Origin: Deltaproteobacteria bacterium
Lineage (GTDB): Bacteria; Myxococcota_A; Polyangia; JAAYKL01
DNA length: 63,379 nt
Assembly (NCBI GenBank): GCA_028713995.1
Contig: JAQTNF010000011.1
Span: forward strand, 1 to 63,379
Direction: 5' to 3'
Shown here: piece by piece, positions 42,110-51,848 of the stretch
Position numbering within the stretch: the stretch's first letter is position 1
Layout of the letters: every line of letters begins with the position of its first letter
The notes under the pieces: generated by a model
Told to the model about the DNA's origin: nothing
The model's input: the letters and a program-made list of their open reading frames with translations, nothing else
The model's database searches: none
Program-made: the position numbers and the translations under genes

Positions 42110-43432
42110 TCAACCGAGACCGAGGCAGACGATCTGGTACCCGTCCGTGCCGTGGGCGGCGGGGTCGAGGAGCGCACAGCCGTTCTCGAACGGCACCTCG
42201 CGCGGCCAGGCGTGCGGCAATGCCGGAAGCGGTCTGAATCCGTGGTGACGCGAGAGGAACGGGTCGAGCTGGCCCGCGCCCTCCTCGCGCAGGATGGAGC
42301 ACACGGCGTACACGAGACGTCCGCCCGGCGCCACGAGCCCGGCCGCGGCGTCGAGGAGCGAAGCCTGGAGGCGGACGAGGTCGTCCACCTGGGAGGGCTT
42401 GAGACGCCAGCGGATCTCGGGCCTGCGGCCGAGGGTGCCGGTTCCGGAGCACGGGGCGTCGACCAGCACCTTGTGGAACGGCCCGGGCAGGCGCGCCGCG
42501 TCGCGCGTGAGATCGAGCGCCATGGTACGCGCCGCGAGCCCCTGGCGCACAAGCTCGAACGAGAGGCGCTCGAGCTTCCCCGGGCTCACGTCCGCGGCCC
42601 ACAGCTCGGCCTGCGGGCCCGCGAGCGCCGCGAGCAATGCGGTCTTGCCGCCCCGTCCGGCGCAGGCGTCGAGGATGCGATCGTTCGGCCCGGGCTCCAC
42701 GGCGAGCGCCACGAGCTGGGCGCCCTCGTCCTGTTGCGCGGCGAGCCCCCGCTCCTCGAGCTCGATCGCGCGCTCGCGGCTGTCCACGTCGAGGGCCAGG
42801 AAGGACAGGGCGCCTGGCCGGGCGCCGTCCCCGGGCCGCGCGAGGAGATCGTCCCTCGCGGCGCGGTGAGGGTTCACGCGCAGGGTGCGGCGCGAGGGCC
42901 GGTTGAAGGCGCGACACGCGGCCACGGCCCTGTCGCGGCCGAGGCTCGCGATCATGCGATCGAAGAGCCACTCCTGCTGGCCGAGCCGCGCCGCGAGCTC
43001 TGCGGTCGCGGCCCCGTCGTCGTCCTCGCCCGGACGGAGCCTCGCGCTTTCGGTGGCCGCCAGCCGCCGCAGCACGGCGTTCGCGAGGCCCGAGAGCCCG
43101 GGCGATCTCCCGCGCCGCACCTGGCCCACGGCCTCGGACACGGCCGCCCGCGCAGGGATGCGGTCCATGAACGCGATCTGGTAGGCGCCGATGCGCAGGA
43201 CGTCGCGCACGGACGGATCGATGCGCGCGAGCCCCTGCTTGGACGCGGATTCGAGCAGGCGATCGAGCCACGGGCGCCTGCGCAGCACCCCGAGCACGAT
43301 CTCCGTGGCGAGGGCGGCCTCACGCGGGCTTTGCGCCTTCCCGAGCTCCGCCGAAAGCGCGGCCGCGGCGTAGGCCCCCTCCCTGTCCACTCGCGCGAGC
43401 ACCTTGAGCGCCAGATCGCGGGCCGCGGCCAT
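42110..43432 (-). CDS. rsmB: 16S rRNA m5C967 methyltransferase RsmB
   Basis: 440 residues, close to E. coli RsmB (429). N-terminal NusB-like helical domain (about 1-130; LATEIVLGVLRRRPWLD), then a Rossmann methyltransferase with ILDACAGRGGKTALLA, DAPCSGTGTLGRRPEIRWR (the Cys of motif IV near 320) and YAVCSILREEGAG (the catalytic Cys of motif VI near 380). It methylates C967 of 16S rRNA. A glycerate kinase gene follows upstream in the same direction with a gap of 27 bases. Confidence 0.9.
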   Translation of the reverse strand: MAAARDLALKVLARVDREGAYAAAALSAELGKAQSPREAALATEIVLGVLRRRPWLDRLLESASKQGLARIDPSVRDVLRIGAYQIAFMDRIPARAAVSEAVGQVRRGRSPGLSGLANAVLRRLAATESARLRPGEDDDGAATAELAARLGQQEWLFDRMIASLGRDRAVAACRAFNRPSRRTLRVNPHRAARDDLLARPGDGARPGALSFLALDVDSRERAIELEERGLAAQQDEGAQLVALAVEPGPNDRILDACAGRGGKTALLAALAGPQAELWAADVSPGKLERLSFELVRQGLAARTMALDLTRDAARLPGPFHKVLVDAPCSGTGTLGRRPEIRWRLKPSQVDDLVRLQASLLDAAAGLVAPGGRLVYAVCSILREEGAGQLDPFLSRHHGFRPLPALPHAWPREVPFENGCALLDPAAHGTDGYQIVCLGLG

Positions 43433-43459
43433 GCGGTCCTCCTTCCCCGCCGGGGTTGT

Positions 43460-44818
43460 TCACGAAAACGCGAAGACGAGCAAGAGATCGCCCACGTTGG
43501 TGAGCGTGGGACCGGTCACGACCAGATCGCCGAGGGCCTCGAAGAACGGGCAGGCGTCGTTGTCGTCGAGGTGCGCGAGCGGGTCGAGCCCGGCGTCGCG
43601 CGCCCGAACGACCGTCTCGCCCGTGGCCACCGCACCCGCAGCGTGCGTGGGTCCGTCCCTGCCGTCCGTGCCGAGCGCCACGACCATCGCGTCCGAAAGT
43701 CCCTCCATCTCCACGGCCGCCGCGAGCGCGAGCTCCTGGTTGCGGCCGCCACGGCCCTTGCCGCGCACCTGCACCGTGGTCTCGCCGGCCAGCACCACGC
43801 ACGCGGGTCGCGGCACGGGGACGTCCCTTGTCGCGAGATCCCGCGCCAGCGCTCCTGCCGCCCGCCCCACCTCGCGCGCCTCGCCGGTCATTGAAGCGGA
43901 GAGCACGAGCGCGCCGAGTCCTTCTCGCCTCGCCTGCGCGGCCGCGGCCCGGGCCGCCAGGGCGCCGCTGCCCACGATCACGCAACGTACGCGGTCGAAC
44001 GCCGGATCGCCGGGCTTCGGGGTCTCGGCGACCTCGTCGCGCGCGCCGCGTTCGAGGTGGGCCCGCACGGCCTCGGGCATGCCGCCCTCAAGTTCGCGCT
44101 CGCGCAGCACGCGCACGGCGTCGGCGTAGGTCGTGGGATCCGGGGAGAGGGGCCCCGAGGCGATGGTATCGAGCGGATCGTCCACCACGTCCGACAACAC
44201 GAGCGCGACGACGGTCGCGGGCGCGGCGAGCCGCGCGAGGCGTCCTCCGGTCGCGGCCGAAAGGTGCTTGCGGACCGCGTTTAGCTCCTCGATGGGAGCG
44301 CCGCTCGCGAGCATGAGACGGGTCGCGGTCGCGAGATCGTCGACGGTGAGCCCCGGCGCCGGCGCCGCGAGGAGCGCGGAGCCCCCTCCGGTCAGCACCG
44401 CGATCACGAGATCGCGCTCGTTCGCGGACGAGACGAGCTCCATGATGCGCCGCGTCGCGTCGCAACCGGCCTGGTCCGGAACCGGGTGGCCGGCCTCGGC
44501 GATCTCAACGGGCCCGAGGTCGAGCCCCATGGGCAGGTGGCCGCGCTGCGTCACCGCGAGCCCCGCGGCGATCCGGTCGCCCGCCAGCCCCACGACGGCC
44601 CGCGCCATGGGCACCGAGGCCTTGCCCGCGCCCACGAGGATGACGCGGTCGAACGAGCCGAGATCAAAGGGACGGCCGTCCACGATCAGCCTGTCGCCGT
44701 CGCGCGAGACATGGGCGCGCACCGCGGCACCCGGCTCCACGGCGGCCAGCGCGGCCCGCATCACGGACAGGACCTTGTGCCCATGCGGGGAAGCGTCGAT
44801 GGAGCGCGGCTCGTTCAC
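43460..44818 (-). CDS. Glycerate 2-kinase, MOFRL family
   Basis: 452 residues with the two-domain DUF4147/MOFRL architecture. N-terminal half: VGAGKASVPMARAV, AVLTGGGSALLAAPAPGLT and VRKHLSAATGGRLA. C-terminal MOFRL signature: GETTVQVRGKGRGGRNQELALAAA and ALGTDGRDGPTHAAGAVA. It phosphorylates D-glycerate at carbon 2, as in serine or formaldehyde assimilation and in hydroxypyruvate degradation. The gene lies between rsmB and the moa operon on the same strand, without a functional link to either. Confidence 0.88.
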   Translation of the reverse strand: MNEPRSIDASPHGHKVLSVMRAALAAVEPGAAVRAHVSRDGDRLIVDGRPFDLGSFDRVILVGAGKASVPMARAVVGLAGDRIAAGLAVTQRGHLPMGLDLGPVEIAEAGHPVPDQAGCDATRRIMELVSSANERDLVIAVLTGGGSALLAAPAPGLTVDDLATATRLMLASGAPIEELNAVRKHLSAATGGRLARLAAPATVVALVLSDVVDDPLDTIASGPLSPDPTTYADAVRVLRERELEGGMPEAVRAHLERGARDEVAETPKPGDPAFDRVRCVIVGSGALAARAAAAQARREGLGALVLSASMTGEAREVGRAAGALARDLATRDVPVPRPACVVLAGETTVQVRGKGRGGRNQELALAAAVEMEGLSDAMVVALGTDGRDGPTHAAGAVATGETVVRARDAGLDPLAHLDDNDACPFFEALGDLVVTGPTLTNVGDLLLVFAFS

Positions 44819-44870
44819 GCGGACGCGCTCCCCGGCGGTATGCCGGCGAGCGGGCGCATTCCACGGCCAT

Positions 44871-45815
44871 CTACGGCGCCGCGCACTCGACCGCCTTGCC
44901 GGACACGGTCTCGATGGCGTGCGGCAGGAGAGCGGCCAGGAATCCTATCGACTCCTTCACGGCGCGCGGGCTGCCCGGCAGGTTCACGACGAGCGTGCGA
45001 CCGCGCACACCGGCCACGGCGCGGCTCAAGGCCGCGTGCGGGGTCTTCCTTCGGCCTTCGGCGCGCAGGAGCTCGGCGATGCCCGGCGCGAGCCTTTCGA
45101 CCACGCGCAACGTGGCCTCCGGCGTCACGTCTCTGGGGCCAAGGCCCGTGCCGCCGCTCGTCAGCACGAGCGACAGGTCGCCGCGCTCGCACCACTCCTC
45201 GATCCTGGCCGCGATGACGTTCGCGTCGTCCGGCACCACGGCGATCTCCGCCACGCCGATCCCGAGCAACGCGAGGGCCTCCTCGGCCGCGGGCCCGGCC
45301 AGATCCTCGTTCGCACCTTTGCTCCTCGAGTCGCTCGCCACGAGCACGGCCGCGATCTTGTCCATGCCGCCCGTCGTCACGATCGCGTCGCCCGGGCGGA
45401 TCGCGCCGCCGGCCACGACCCGGCAGAAGATGCCGTCCGTAGGCATGACGCAGGTCCCGGCCTGCCTGTAGATGGCGCACGGCGCGTGGCACTCCTTGCC
45501 GATGGCCGTCACCTCGATCAGCGCCGCGCCCACCCGCAGGAGCGCTCCGATCGGCAGCGAGACGAGGTCGATGCCGATCGTGAGCACGTTCTCGCCGAAG
45601 CCGCCCGGGCCGACGTCCACACCGCGCGCCCGCAGCGTGTCCACGCTCTCGGTCGCGAGCAGGCTCACCTGGCGCGGCCCGGGCCCGGCGTGCGCGTCGT
45701 CCTCCACTCCGAGTCCGGCGGCGACCACGACCTCGGGCCTTTCGACCTTGGCCGTGCCCTTGCGCTCGCTCGCGCACACCGCGATCACCTTGCCGCTCAC
45801 GCCTTCCTGCGCCAC
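44871..45815 (-). CDS. Bifunctional MOSC + MogA/MoaB molybdenum-cofactor protein
   Basis: 314 residues from GTG 45815, with AAGGAG 8 bases upstream. Residues 1-150 are a MOSC domain ([33 protein letters not shown] with its conserved Cys, GGAIRPGD) and residues 155-314 a MogA/MoaB domain ([45 protein letters not shown]). MogA adenylylates molybdopterin; MOSC domains handle sulfur transfer to the cofactor. The fusion joins both steps. It overlaps moaC by 19 bases and completes moeA-moaA-moaC-mosc/mog. Confidence 0.85.
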   Translation of the reverse strand: MAQEGVSGKVIAVCASERKGTAKVERPEVVVAAGLGVEDDAHAGPGPRQVSLLATESVDTLRARGVDVGPGGFGENVLTIGIDLVSLPIGALLRVGAALIEVTAIGKECHAPCAIYRQAGTCVMPTDGIFCRVVAGGAIRPGDAIVTTGGMDKIAAVLVASDSRSKGANEDLAGPAAEEALALLGIGVAEIAVVPDDANVIAARIEEWCERGDLSLVLTSGGTGLGPRDVTPEATLRVVERLAPGIAELLRAEGRRKTPHAALSRAVAGVRGRTLVVNLPGSPRAVKESIGFLAALLPHAIETVSGKAVECAAP

Positions 45816-46270
45816 TTCCCGCTCCTTCCGCCGGACTTCTCCTCGAGCCTCACGCCCTCGATGACCATGCCCCGATCCACGGCCTTGCACATGTCGTACA
45901 CGACGAGCGCGGCCACGCTCGCGGCGGTGAGCGCCTCCATCTCGGCGCCTGTCTTGCCCGTCACCTTGACCTCGGACTCGATGGCCACGCCGAAGTCCTC
46001 GAGCGAAACGCGCACGTCCACGTGCTCGATGATGAGCGGGTGGCACAGCGGGATGAGGCCGGCCGCGCTCTTTGCCGCCATGATCCCGGCGATGCGCGCG
46101 GTCTCGAGCGGATCTCCCTTGGGCGTCTCCATGTCGCGCACGGCCTTCACCGTGGCGGGGCGCATGAGGACCCGCGCCGAGGCCTGCGCCGCGCGCACCG
46201 TGACGGCCTTGCCGGACACGTCGACCATGCGAGCCCGCCTGTCCCTGCCGAAATGCGTGAGCTTCCCCAT
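45797..46270 (-). CDS. moaC: Cyclic pyranopterin monophosphate synthase MoaC
   Basis: 157 residues, matching the family length. Conserved motifs: [32 protein letters not shown] (catalytic Lys), [30 protein letters not shown] (second catalytic Lys region, here KAVD) and VRLEEKSGG. It converts 3',8-cH2GTP to cPMP, following MoaA in the same operon. Confidence 0.95.
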   Translation of the reverse strand: MGKLTHFGRDRRARMVDVSGKAVTVRAAQASARVLMRPATVKAVRDMETPKGDPLETARIAGIMAAKSAAGLIPLCHPLIIEHVDVRVSLEDFGVAIESEVKVTGKTGAEMEALTAASVAALVVYDMCKAVDRGMVIEGVRLEEKSGGRSGKWRRKA

Positions 46271-46282
46271 GCTCCCTCCTCG

Positions 46283-47242
46283 TCACCCGCCCATGCGCCA
46301 CATCTGGGCCTGTTCGCCCCACTTGGCCATCGCCGGCTTCTCGGCGACTGCGTCGAGGATCGCGGCGGCCACCTCGCGAGCCGTGTGAGGCCGGCGCAGC
46401 ACCGTCCTCACGTCCACGCCGTTCTTCGAGGCGAGGCACGAGCGCAATGTCCCCTCCGAGGTAAGCCTCAAGCGGTTGCACGCCGCGCAAAACGGATGGC
46501 TGAGCGGAGAGATGAAGCCGAGGCGCGCGCCGCCGCATGCGAAGCGTCGCACGTGCGGGCTCGCCGGGTCGCGGGGCAAGGGCGTGAGGGGCGAGTCAAG
46601 ACAAAGGAGCGCAAGAGCGTCCTCCTCCGAAAAGCGCACCGTGCCCTTCTCGAAGTTCATCCGCTCGATGAAGCGCACCTCGACGCCCGCGTCACGGCTG
46701 AACTTGAGGAAGCCCGCAATGCTCGGTGCGGTCGTCTCGAGAAGAACCGCGTTCACCTTGACCTCGAAGCCCGCGGCGAGGGCCGCCTCGATCCCGGCCA
46801 GGACCAGGGTCACGTCGCCGCCGCGCGTCGAGGCCCGGTAGAGGCCGGGGGCGAGGCTGTCGAGCGAGATGTTGACCCGCTTGAGGCCCGCTGCCTTGAG
46901 CCCAAAAGCCATGGCGGGAAGCAGAAGACCATTCGTGGTCATGGCGACGGTCTCCACACCCGGGAGGCTCGCGAGATCGTTGACGAGCGCCGTGACGTCG
47001 CGCCGGACGAGCGGCTCGCCGCCGGTGACACGGATCTTCGTGAGGCCCAGGGCCGCCGCTTCGCGCGCCACCTCCACGATTTCCTCGAGGCGCAGGATCT
47101 CGTCGTGGGAGAGCTTGCGCACCCCGGTCTCGGGCATGCAGTAGACGCAGCGCAGGTTGCAGCGATCGGTCACGGAGATCCGCAGGTAGTTGATGGCGCG
47201 ATCGAAACGGCAGCGAACGCCCTGCGAGCCGGCGGCGGTCAT
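46283..47242 (-). CDS. moaA: GTP 3',8-cyclase MoaA
   Basis: 319 residues. N-terminal radical SAM cluster motif RCNLRCVYC (Cys-x3-Cys-x2-Cys near 27-34), VTGGEPLVRRD, and the C-terminal cluster and GTP-binding motif FCAACNRLRLTSEGTLRSCL. The protein ends in a Gly-Gly, the conserved terminus needed for activity. It is a radical enzyme that makes 3',8-cyclo-H2-GTP. Overlaps moeA by 4 bases. Confidence 0.95.
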   Translation of the reverse strand: MTAAGSQGVRCRFDRAINYLRISVTDRCNLRCVYCMPETGVRKLSHDEILRLEEIVEVAREAAALGLTKIRVTGGEPLVRRDVTALVNDLASLPGVETVAMTTNGLLLPAMAFGLKAAGLKRVNISLDSLAPGLYRASTRGGDVTLVLAGIEAALAAGFEVKVNAVLLETTAPSIAGFLKFSRDAGVEVRFIERMNFEKGTVRFSEEDALALLCLDSPLTPLPRDPASPHVRRFACGGARLGFISPLSHPFCAACNRLRLTSEGTLRSCLASKNGVDVRTVLRRPHTAREVAAAILDAVAEKPAMAKWGEQAQMWRMGG

Positions 47243-48447
47243 CCGACGCTCCTTGCCCAGACGAGCACGTCGACCTGTTCCCCGGCCTCGACGCGGCTTT
47301 CACCTCTCGGCGCGACGATGAGGCAGTTGCCGCGGGTCGCGGCCGGCAGATCCGCCGAGCCCCGGCTCTCGACCGGCGCCACCGAGAGCGGCTCGCCCGT
47401 GTCGAGCACGCCGTGCACGAACCACAGGCGGTCGGGCTTCTTGTCGATGGCGCAGGCCAGGCGGGCGCGGGCGCGCCTCGGTCCGGGCCGGGCGAGCCCC
47501 ATGCGCTTTTCGAAGGCCGGTTGCACGAGCACGCGCGCCATGACGAGCGCCGAGACCGGATTGCCCGGCAGGCCGAAGATCATCTTGCGCCCCCTCGTGC
47601 CGAAAACCGTGGGCCGCCCGGGCTTCACGGCCAGCTTGTCGAAGTGCACCTCCACGCCCAGGCGAGGCAGCACGTCGCGCACGAAATCGTAGGCCCCGGC
47701 CGACACACCGCCGGTCACGATCACGCTGTCGTGCTCGAGCCCCCGCTCGAGAGCCGAGGCGATGGACGTCTCATCGTCGGCCACGCGACCCAGGTCCACG
47801 GGGATCGCACCGACGCCGCGCAGGAATGCGACGAGCGCGGGCCCGTTCGAGTTGCGGATCTGCGACGGCCCCGGGGTCTCGTCGGGCGGCACGAGCTCGT
47901 CGCCCGTGGAGAGCACGGCCACCGTCAAGGCGCGCGCCACGGAGCACGGGTCGAGGCCCGCGGCCGCGAGCAGGGCCACCTCCTCTTCGAGGATGCGCGT
48001 GCCGGCCGCAACGAGCGTGGCCTCGGCCCTCGCGAGCTCCCCGCGCGGGCTCACGTGCTCGCCGCGGCGCACGGCCCGTTCCACGGTCACGGTCGCCCTG
48101 TCGAAGCCGTTCGTCCACTCCACCTGCACGACCGCGTCCGCCCCGTCCGGGACCGGGGCGCCGGTCATCACCTGCGCCGCCTGCCCCGGCTCGAGCGTTC
48201 GGGCGCAAGACTGTCCGGCGGCCACCTCCCCCACCACCTCGAGCGTGACGGGAACGTGCGCGAGATCCGCCGCGCGCACGGCAAACCCGTCCATGGCCGC
48301 CTTGTCGAACGGGGGCATGTCCTCGCGGGCGCGCGCGTCCTCGGCCAGGATCCTGCCGTACGCCTCTCGCAACGGGATGCGCTCCGGCGCGCCCGGCCAT
48401 CCGGCCTTGCCCATGACGATCTGGAGCGCCTGCATGTACTCGATCAC
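47239..48447 (-). CDS. moeA: Molybdopterin molybdenumtransferase MoeA
   Basis: 402 residues. Motifs: PPFDKAAMDGFAVRAAD, GQAAQVMTGAPVPDGADAVV, STGDELV, SNGPALVAFL, VTGGVSAGAYDFVRD and FGLPGNPVSALV. These bind MPT-AMP and molybdate. MoeA inserts molybdate into the adenylated molybdopterin made by MogA, here encoded by the MOSC/MogA fusion. It is first gene of the operon, divergent from the threonine aldolase with a 141-base gap. I find no clear molybdenum-cofactor riboswitch by eye. Confidence 0.93.
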   Translation of the reverse strand: MIEYMQALQIVMGKAGWPGAPERIPLREAYGRILAEDARAREDMPPFDKAAMDGFAVRAADLAHVPVTLEVVGEVAAGQSCARTLEPGQAAQVMTGAPVPDGADAVVQVEWTNGFDRATVTVERAVRRGEHVSPRGELARAEATLVAAGTRILEEEVALLAAAGLDPCSVARALTVAVLSTGDELVPPDETPGPSQIRNSNGPALVAFLRGVGAIPVDLGRVADDETSIASALERGLEHDSVIVTGGVSAGAYDFVRDVLPRLGVEVHFDKLAVKPGRPTVFGTRGRKMIFGLPGNPVSALVMARVLVQPAFEKRMGLARPGPRRARARLACAIDKKPDRLWFVHGVLDTGEPLSVAPVESRGSADLPAATRGNCLIVAPRGESRVEAGEQVDVLVWARSVG

Positions 48448-48588
48448 GGCCGCCTCTCCTCCCGCCCCGACCCGCGCCGAGCCGGTGCAGTTGTTATGTC
48501 ACGACTTTCATAGCGGGGCCAGGGGCCGCGAACCGCATTCATCTGGCCGGCGAAGGTGTAGAATGGGCCCCTCGCGAGGAGGCACGCC

Positions 48589-49626
48589 ATGCGCAAGCTC
48601 GAGTTCCGCTCCGACACCATGACCCGCCCGACGCCCGCCATGCGCGACGCCATGCGCGACGCCGAGGTGGGCGACGACATGTGCGGCGAGGACCCCACGG
48701 TCAACCGGCTCGAGGCCATGGCCGCGGATCTTCTCGGCAAGGAGGCGGGTCTGTTCGTGCCGAGCGGCGTGTTCGGCAACCAGTGCGCCATCGCGGTGCA
48801 CGCGCGTCCGGGCGAGGAGGTCGTCGTGTCCGAGACGGCCCACGTGGTGGAGCACGAGCAGGGGGCGTCCGCCGCGCTGTCGGGGGTGCAGCTGCGAACC
48901 GTGGAGCCGCGCGCCGCCTCATATCTTACGGCCGCCGAGATCGCGCCGCGCATCCGCGTCGACCTCGAGGACGTCCACATCCCGCGCACCGCGCTCGTGG
49001 TGCTCGAGAACGCGCTCGCGGATGGCACGGTCATGCCGCTCGATGCCATGCGCGAGGTGCGCGAGCTCACAAACCGCCACGGGATCAAGGTGCACCTCGA
49101 CGGCGCGCGCCTCTTCAACGCGGCGCTCGCGCTCGGCGTCGAGGCGAAGGAGATCGCGGCCCTGGTGGACAGCGTGTCCTTCTGCCTCTCCAAGGGGCTG
49201 GGCGCGCCGGTGGGCAGCGTGCTGTGCGGCGCCCGCGAGTTCGTCCGCCTCGCGCGGCGCAGGCGCAAGGTCATGGGCGGCGCCATGCGGCAGGCGGGGG
49301 TCCTGGCCGCGCCCGGCATCGTGGCGCTCACCGAAGGGATGGCGCGTCTGCGCGTGGATCACGAAAACGCGCGCCTGCTCGCAGGGCTGTTCTCCTCCAT
49401 CCCGGGGATCACCCTCGACCTCGCCTCGGTGCGGACCAACATGGTGTACTGCCGCGTGCGCAAGGACGGCCGCAGCGAGCAGGGCCTCGTGGACTTCCTG
49501 GCCGCGCGCGGCATCCTCGTGTACCCGGCACTCCAGTGGGGCCTTAGGTTCGTCACGAGCTGCGAGGTGGACGAGGACGACGTGCGCGCGCTGGCCGCGG
49601 CCGTGGCCGACTACATGGAGGTCTAG
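48589..49626 (+). CDS. ltaE: Low-specificity L-threonine aldolase
   Basis: 345 residues, fold-type I PLP lyase. Motifs: EFRSDTMTRPTPAMRDAM, GDDMCGEDPTVNRLE, LDGARLFNAALALGV and the PLP lysine in SFCLSKGLGAPVGSVLCG (near residue 200). It cleaves L-threonine to glycine and acetaldehyde, reversibly. It converges with the AhpD-like gene; both stops share the CTAG of TCTAGA. Confidence 0.93.
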   Translation: MRKLEFRSDTMTRPTPAMRDAMRDAEVGDDMCGEDPTVNRLEAMAADLLGKEAGLFVPSGVFGNQCAIAVHARPGEEVVVSETAHVVEHEQGASAALSGVQLRTVEPRAASYLTAAEIAPRIRVDLEDVHIPRTALVVLENALADGTVMPLDAMREVRELTNRHGIKVHLDGARLFNAALALGVEAKEIAALVDSVSFCLSKGLGAPVGSVLCGAREFVRLARRRRKVMGGAMRQAGVLAAPGIVALTEGMARLRVDHENARLLAGLFSSIPGITLDLASVRTNMVYCRVRKDGRSEQGLVDFLAARGILVYPALQWGLRFVTSCEVDEDDVRALAAAVADYMEV

Positions 49627-49979
49627 AGCCCTCTTTCGGGCTTGGTCTCGTCCCACGTGCGCAGCGCGCGGCGCATGTGCGGGATGGTGATCGAGCCGCC
49701 GACCACGAGCCCGATCGAGAGCGCCTCGTCCATCTCCGCGTCGCTCACGCCCTCCTCGCGGCAGCGGACGACGTGGTAGGTCACGCAGTCGTCGCAGCGC
49801 AGCACGAGCGACGCCACGAGCCCGAGCAGTTCCTTCACCTTCCCGGGCAGCGCCCCGTCGCGGTACACGCGCGAGTCGAGGCCGTAGAAGCGCTTGATGG
49901 AGAGCCCGGCGTACTTCATCACCACCTCGTTTTGCTCCTCGCGCTCACGCTTGAACTTCTCGAAGCCCTTTTCGGACAC
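49623..49979 (-). CDS. AhpD/carboxymuconolactone decarboxylase-like protein
   Basis: 118 residues. CMD/AhpD fold with the redox pair in RCDDCVTYH (C-x-x-C followed by His), VYRDGALPGKVKELLGLVASL and a closing helix region (LVVGGSITIPHMRRALR). Such single-domain proteins are peroxidase-reducing or of unknown role. The start has a good AAGGAG (AGAAAGGAGCGCC). The promoter may be shared with the divergent carboxypeptidase gene. Confidence 0.85.
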   Translation of the reverse strand: MSEKGFEKFKREREEQNEVVMKYAGLSIKRFYGLDSRVYRDGALPGKVKELLGLVASLVLRCDDCVTYHVVRCREEGVSDAEMDEALSIGLVVGGSITIPHMRRALRTWDETKPERGL

Positions 49980-50083
49980 GGCGGCGCTCCTTTCTCCTCG
50001 AGGGCCGTTGCCGGCAGGCCGACTCTACCGCAACCGGACGCATCGCGGTTGAAACAATCGTCCCCGAGGACCATGATGGATTC

Positions 50084-51820
50084 ATGGGTTCTTTCGCGCC
50101 GCGCCTCGTCCCGCTCGCCCTCGTCGCCATCGCCGCGGATGCCTCGGCCAAGATCCCGGATCCCGCGCGCGCGCTCACGTCGTGCGCCGCGTTCACGTCC
50201 TACGACGAGCTGGGCCCGCTGCTCGAAAGCTACGAGGCGAGCTACCCGGACATCGCCCGCGCGTTTTCGGCCGGCAAGTCAGTGCAGGGGCGCGACATCT
50301 GGGGCCTCGTGATTTCGAACGATCCGGGCGCGGAAAGCGACGAGCCCGAGATCCGCATCGTGGGCGCGCACCACGGGGACGAGTGCATCTCCGTGGATCT
50401 GGTGCTCGCCATCGCGGAGTGGCTCGCCACGTCGTACGGCGACGACGCGTTCGCGTCCGATCTCGTGGACAACGCCGAGCTCGTGCTCGTTCCGCTCGTG
50501 AACCCGGACGGCTACTCGTCGCGGCCTGCCGTGCGCGAGAATGTGAACGGCGTGGATATCAACCGCAACTACCACTTCGCGTGGTTCGGCAACGGCGCGG
50601 CCCCGTTCAGCGAGCCCGAGACGCGCGCCGTGCGCGATCTCGGCAAGGATCACGCCTTCGCGCTCGGGCTCTCGTACCACACGCGCGCCGACTACATAAA
50701 CGGCCCGTGGAACTACACGCCGCACCACCCGTGGGACGAGGCGCTCGTGGCCGCAATCGCCGCGGCGTACGACGGCACGTCGCCGTACCAGACGGTCTTC
50801 GGATGGGACTGGTACACCATCGACGGAGATCTGAACGACTGGTCGTACGGCGCGCACGGCACGCTCGACTGGACCATCGAGTTGCGCTCGGACACGCAGA
50901 TGCAGCTCGGCATCCACGGGCCGGGCCTCACGAGCTTCCTGTCGTACGTGTTCGTGGGCGTAGAGGGCCTGGTCACCGACGCGAAGACGGGCGAGCCGCT
51001 CCTCGCGCGCATCGAGATCGAGCCCCGCGGCGCGCCGATCTTCACCGATCCGGCCGTGGGAGACTTCCACCGCGTCCTGCTCGCGGGCGCCTACGAGATC
51101 ACTGCCGTGGCCAACGGCTACGCACCGCTCACGAAGCAGGTGCAGGTGCCCGCGGACGACACGGTCATCGCGGACTTCGCGCTCGAGCGCGGCGGCGGCT
51201 ACACCGCGTTCGCGGTGGCGGGCATGACCCTGCCGCGGGCGATCGCCAACGGCGAGTTCACGGCCGCGACGTACCTGAACGAGACCATGGTCTTCGACGC
51301 GCTGGGGGTCCCGGACGGCACGTTCTACTCGCTCAGCCCCAAAGGCACGCTCACGCTCGACCTGGGGGCAGGCGCCGAGGTCGTCGATCGCGACGGCGCG
51401 GACCTGCGGGTCGTGAGCGGCACGGGAAGCGACGATCCGGTGCTCGTGCTCGTGGGCGAGAGCGAGGACGGCCCGTTCGTGCAGGTAGGAAGCGGACAGG
51501 GCGACATCGACGTGGACATCGCGGAAAGCGGGCTCAAGAAGGCGCGGTACGTGCGCCTCGTGGACGTGAGCGACGGCCCGTTCAACGAGGCGTACGCCGG
51601 GTACGACGCGGATGCGGTCTTGAACCTCTCGCCGCCGCCGCTCGGACAACCGGACGCCGGAACCGACGCGGGACGCGACGGCGGAACGAGCACGGATACG
51701 GGCGGGGATGCGTCCGTGGATGGCGGGCCCCTCACGCCAGGCTCGGGCGACTGCGGGTGCGAGGCCCCCGGCCGCGCGGGGTCGGCGGGGACTCTTGGGC
51801 TGCTCCTGTCCTGGTCCTGA
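50084..51820 (+). CDS. Secreted M14 zinc carboxypeptidase with MYXO-CTERM-like tail
   Basis: 578 residues with signal peptide. The catalytic zinc motif HHGDE (His-x-x-Glu, about 96-99), NPDGY, DINRNYHF, YHTRAD (His near 197) and IELRSD (Glu near 265) are all present, so the M14 peptidase domain (35-300) is complete. A CarboxypepD_reg beta domain (295-370) and an extra beta region (375-520) follow. The C-terminus is a DAGTDAG linker and SGDCGCEAPGRAGSAG, as in MYXO-CTERM anchors, but the hydrophobic stretch is cut to LGLLLSWS. A +1 frame would read on into LVLNGDVRRAAR, so a frameshift is possible. Confidence 0.8.
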   Translation: MGSFAPRLVPLALVAIAADASAKIPDPARALTSCAAFTSYDELGPLLESYEASYPDIARAFSAGKSVQGRDIWGLVISNDPGAESDEPEIRIVGAHHGDECISVDLVLAIAEWLATSYGDDAFASDLVDNAELVLVPLVNPDGYSSRPAVRENVNGVDINRNYHFAWFGNGAAPFSEPETRAVRDLGKDHAFALGLSYHTRADYINGPWNYTPHHPWDEALVAAIAAAYDGTSPYQTVFGWDWYTIDGDLNDWSYGAHGTLDWTIELRSDTQMQLGIHGPGLTSFLSYVFVGVEGLVTDAKTGEPLLARIEIEPRGAPIFTDPAVGDFHRVLLAGAYEITAVANGYAPLTKQVQVPADDTVIADFALERGGGYTAFAVAGMTLPRAIANGEFTAATYLNETMVFDALGVPDGTFYSLSPKGTLTLDLGAGAEVVDRDGADLRVVSGTGSDDPVLVLVGESEDGPFVQVGSGQGDIDVDIAESGLKKARYVRLVDVSDGPFNEAYAGYDADAVLNLSPPPLGQPDAGTDAGRDGGTSTDTGGDASVDGGPLTPGSGDCGCEAPGRAGSAGTLGLLLSWS

Positions 51821-51848
51821 ACGGCGATGTCCGCCGCGCGGCTCGGAC

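Noticed and set aside
48448-48588. Molybdenum-cofactor riboswitch before moeA.
   Set aside because: The gap is short and I see no pairing pattern that I can defend.
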